DNA from: Sphingomonadaceae bacterium | Lineage (GTDB): Bacteria; Pseudomonadota; Alphaproteobacteria; Sphingomonadales; Sphingomonadaceae | Reading direction: 5' to 3' | Length of the DNA stretch: 8,338 nucleotides | Assembly (NCBI GenBank): GCA_013821585.1 | Contig: JACDGO010000074.1 | Location: 1 to 8,338 of the forward strand | Shown here: positions 7,504 to 8,338 of the stretch, piece by piece | Layout: each line of letters starts with the position of its first letter | How positions within the stretch are numbered: the first letter of the stretch is position 1 | The notes under the pieces: model-generated | What the model was told of the DNA's origin: nothing | Databases searched by the model: none | The model's input: only the letters and a program-made list of their open reading frames with translations | Made by a program: the position numbers and the translations under genes

Positions 7504-7872
7504 TCAGCAGCCGTTACGTTCTATATTGCGATCTCTTGTGTGCTGCTTATCAAAGTGCCGTCCGAGCAGCGCGCCGCCGATGCCGCCGGCCACGGTCCCG
7601 AGCGTTCCACCGCCCAATACATTGCCAAGCACAGCACCCCCAGCACCACCGGCAACGGTTCCGACCGCACCGTTTCCGCTTCCGCAATCATGGCGATAAT
7701 AACCGTTTTCGCCTTGGTAGACATTGCGGTGATTATAACGGTCGCGACCGGTATAATCATGATAATGCCGGTAGTGGTGATAGCTCTGAGCAAGCGCGGA
7801 TACCGGCATAGCGGTAAGTCCAGCCGTCGCAACGCCTGCAATAGCCATTGTCATGGTGAGCTTCTTGAACAT
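7504..7872 (-). CDS. Secreted glycine-zipper 2TM domain protein
   Basis: This is a 122-residue protein of the glycine-zipper 2TM type (PF05433-like, the family of the rickettsial 17-kDa surface antigen). Its function is not defined; members are envelope-associated. Residues 1-28 are a Sec signal peptide (basic MFKK, hydrophobic core, cleavage expected after ALA at 26-28). No lipobox Cys is present, so it is not a lipoprotein of the 17-kDa antigen kind. Residues 31-61 are rich in Tyr (8) and His (6), a possible metal-binding or adhesive segment. Two glycine zippers follow at about 71-89 (GTVAGGAGGAVLG) and 92-106 (GTVAGGIGGALLG), which would form a helical hairpin in a membrane. The tail (107-122) is charged and ends in Cys122; Cys63 is the other cysteine. 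The ATG at 7872 is supported by GGAGAAG (7883-7877) at good spacing. The gene stands alone, with a hairpin right after its stop. Confidence 0.88.
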   Translation of the reverse strand: MFKKLTMTMAIAGVATAGLTAMPVSALAQSYHHYRHYHDYTGRDRYNHRNVYQGENGYYRHDCGSGNGAVGTVAGGAGGAVLGNVLGGGTLGTVAGGIGGALLGRHFDKQHTRDRNIERNGC

Positions 7873-8166
7873 GGTTCTTCTCCAAAGGTTGTTTCGATGG
7901 TGCGGTATAGCCGCGTCGCAGTGGCATCATGCTGAACGCCATCGTCAATCAACGTTCACATTTTGGCGACCTATAAAGATTGAGCCGGCATTCGCGCATA
8001 AAGCGCGGTCGTGTCGATCTTGCTGGGACAATACCGGCCCGCAACCCCATCAGCGGATCGTCCGCGCGTTATTCACCGCTCTGGCCCTCCACGTTCGCGG
8101 TCGCAATCCTTCTTCAGGTCGCGATCCCGCTCATCATCTTTTCGGGCCTTCAGCCCCAGCTCATCC
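7873..8166. other. Intergenic region between the glycine-zipper gene and traD
   Basis: This stretch carries the 5' leader of the - strand gene and whatever drives traD. On the - strand, TGAAC (7958-7954) and CGTT (7938-7935) are 15 bases apart. That resembles the alphaproteobacterial EcfG stress promoter (GGAAC-N16/17-CGTT), but with one mismatch and short spacing. On the + strand, TATAAA at 7972-7977 could be a -10 element, with only a poor -35 (TCAACG, 7949-7954). Nested inverted repeats occupy 7984-8038. From 8073 to about 8160 the - strand reads as a highly charged frame (Asp/Arg/Lys/Glu), but no family is recognised. Confidence 0.4.
7984..8038. repeat. Nested inverted repeats upstream of traD
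   Basis: The outer arms GCCGGCATT (7984-7992) and AATACCGGC (8030-8038) are complementary at eight of nine positions. Directly inside the left arm, CGCGC-ATAAA-GCGCG (7993-8007) is a perfect 5-bp stem with an A/T loop. ATAAAG also occurs just to the left at 7973-7978. Such clustered symmetry is seen at transfer origins and at regulatory sites, but I find no recognisable relaxase nick consensus, so only the repeat itself is claimed. Confidence 0.4.
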
Positions 8167-8338
8167 ATGCGCACGCGAAGCCGAGCACTCAAGGCCCGCA
8201 AGGTCGAGCAGCTCGGCGCGCTTGTCGCGGCAACAGGCGCCGACGCGCTCGACACAAAAACGCTGGCGGGCGTACTCCTGGCCGCGGTTGCGTCGAAAGA
8301 CGCCGGCACAAGGGAGGCGTGGGCAGCGACAGGCGCCG
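8167..8338 (+). CDS. traD: Conjugal transfer protein TraD-like (3' partial)
   Basis: This frame is open to the right edge; 57 complete codons are visible. ALKARKVEQLGALV, ATGADALD, TLAGVLLAAV and SKDAGTREAW match the conserved order I know for the short alphaproteobacterial TraD (about 70-100 residues), normally encoded beside the TraA relaxase on sphingomonad and rhizobial plasmids and integrative elements. It is not the large VirD4/TraD coupling ATPase. It is thought to assist DNA processing, but its biochemical role is poorly defined. Homologues usually have about 15-20 residues before the KARKV block (a D.ELKAL..KA-type helix). Here only MRTRSR precedes ALKARKV. The frame is open back to 8002, but its upstream translation is Ser/Arg/Pro-rich and unlike TraD. 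No good Shine-Dalgarno sequence precedes the ATG. The N-terminus may therefore be truncated or rearranged, or the start lies elsewhere. Confidence 0.75.
   Translation, partial: MRTRSRALKARKVEQLGALVAATGADALDTKTLAGVLLAAVASKDAGTREAWAATGA

Noticed and set aside
7295..7699. 134-codon + strand frame with a fair AAGG before its ATG
   Set aside because: Its second half is a Pro/Ser-rich shadow of the Gly-rich zipper gene on the other strand, whose signal peptide and domain are clear.
8073..8309. 78-codon - strand frame at the right edge as a gene
   Set aside because: Most of it is antisense to the traD-like sequence; only the charged 31-residue end beyond traD is unexplained, and that is reported separately.
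1..8338. CRISPR array, tRNA, rRNA, insertion sequence ends or transposase
   Set aside because: I looked for regularly spaced repeats, cloverleaf-like segments, transposase motifs and terminal inverted repeats and saw none that could be supported.

Overview
The window looks like the chromosome of a high-GC alphaproteobacterium, most likely a sphingomonad (Sphingomonas, Sphingobium or Novosphingobium-like). The reasons are strongly GC-rich third codon positions, a TamA with a long proline-rich N-terminal linker of the kind I associate with that family, a His/Tyr-rich glycine-zipper protein, and a TraD of the short alphaproteobacterial type. The genus assignment is inference from familiarity, not a database match.

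Layout. Positions 2-6225 are a two-gene operon on the + strand: tamA, with its 5' end cut by the window edge, and tamB, complete at 1401 residues. The stop of tamA and the start of tamB share one base (TGATG). Together they encode the translocation and assembly module: an Omp85-family outer-membrane barrel and a long inner-membrane-anchored periplasmic partner that spans the envelope. A 41-nt imperfect hairpin begins three bases after the tamB stop and probably marks the 3' end of the operon transcript.

Positions 6226-7503 have no confidently recognised gene. They hold a possible 41-codon membrane peptide on the - strand (6503-6628), an unrecognised 94-codon reading frame on the + strand (6700-6984), a C-terminus-like fragment on the - strand (6990-7079), and several inverted repeats. 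It reads like an intergenic or decaying region rather than a dense gene array.

Positions 7504-7872 (- strand) encode a small secreted glycine-zipper 2TM protein with a clean signal peptide and Shine-Dalgarno sequence. It is followed by a strong hairpin at 7463-7497. Rightwards of it is a 294-bp stretch with nested inverted repeats, then the 5' part of a traD-like conjugal transfer gene (from 8167) that runs off the right edge. The traD fragment next to housekeeping envelope genes suggests that an integrated conjugative or mobilisable element, or its remnant, begins near the right end. The junction lies somewhere between the tamAB operon and traD.

I did not find a clearly novel system in this window. 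The points most worth a second look are the traD boundary with its upstream repeat structure, and the weakly coding 6.2-7.5 kb region.
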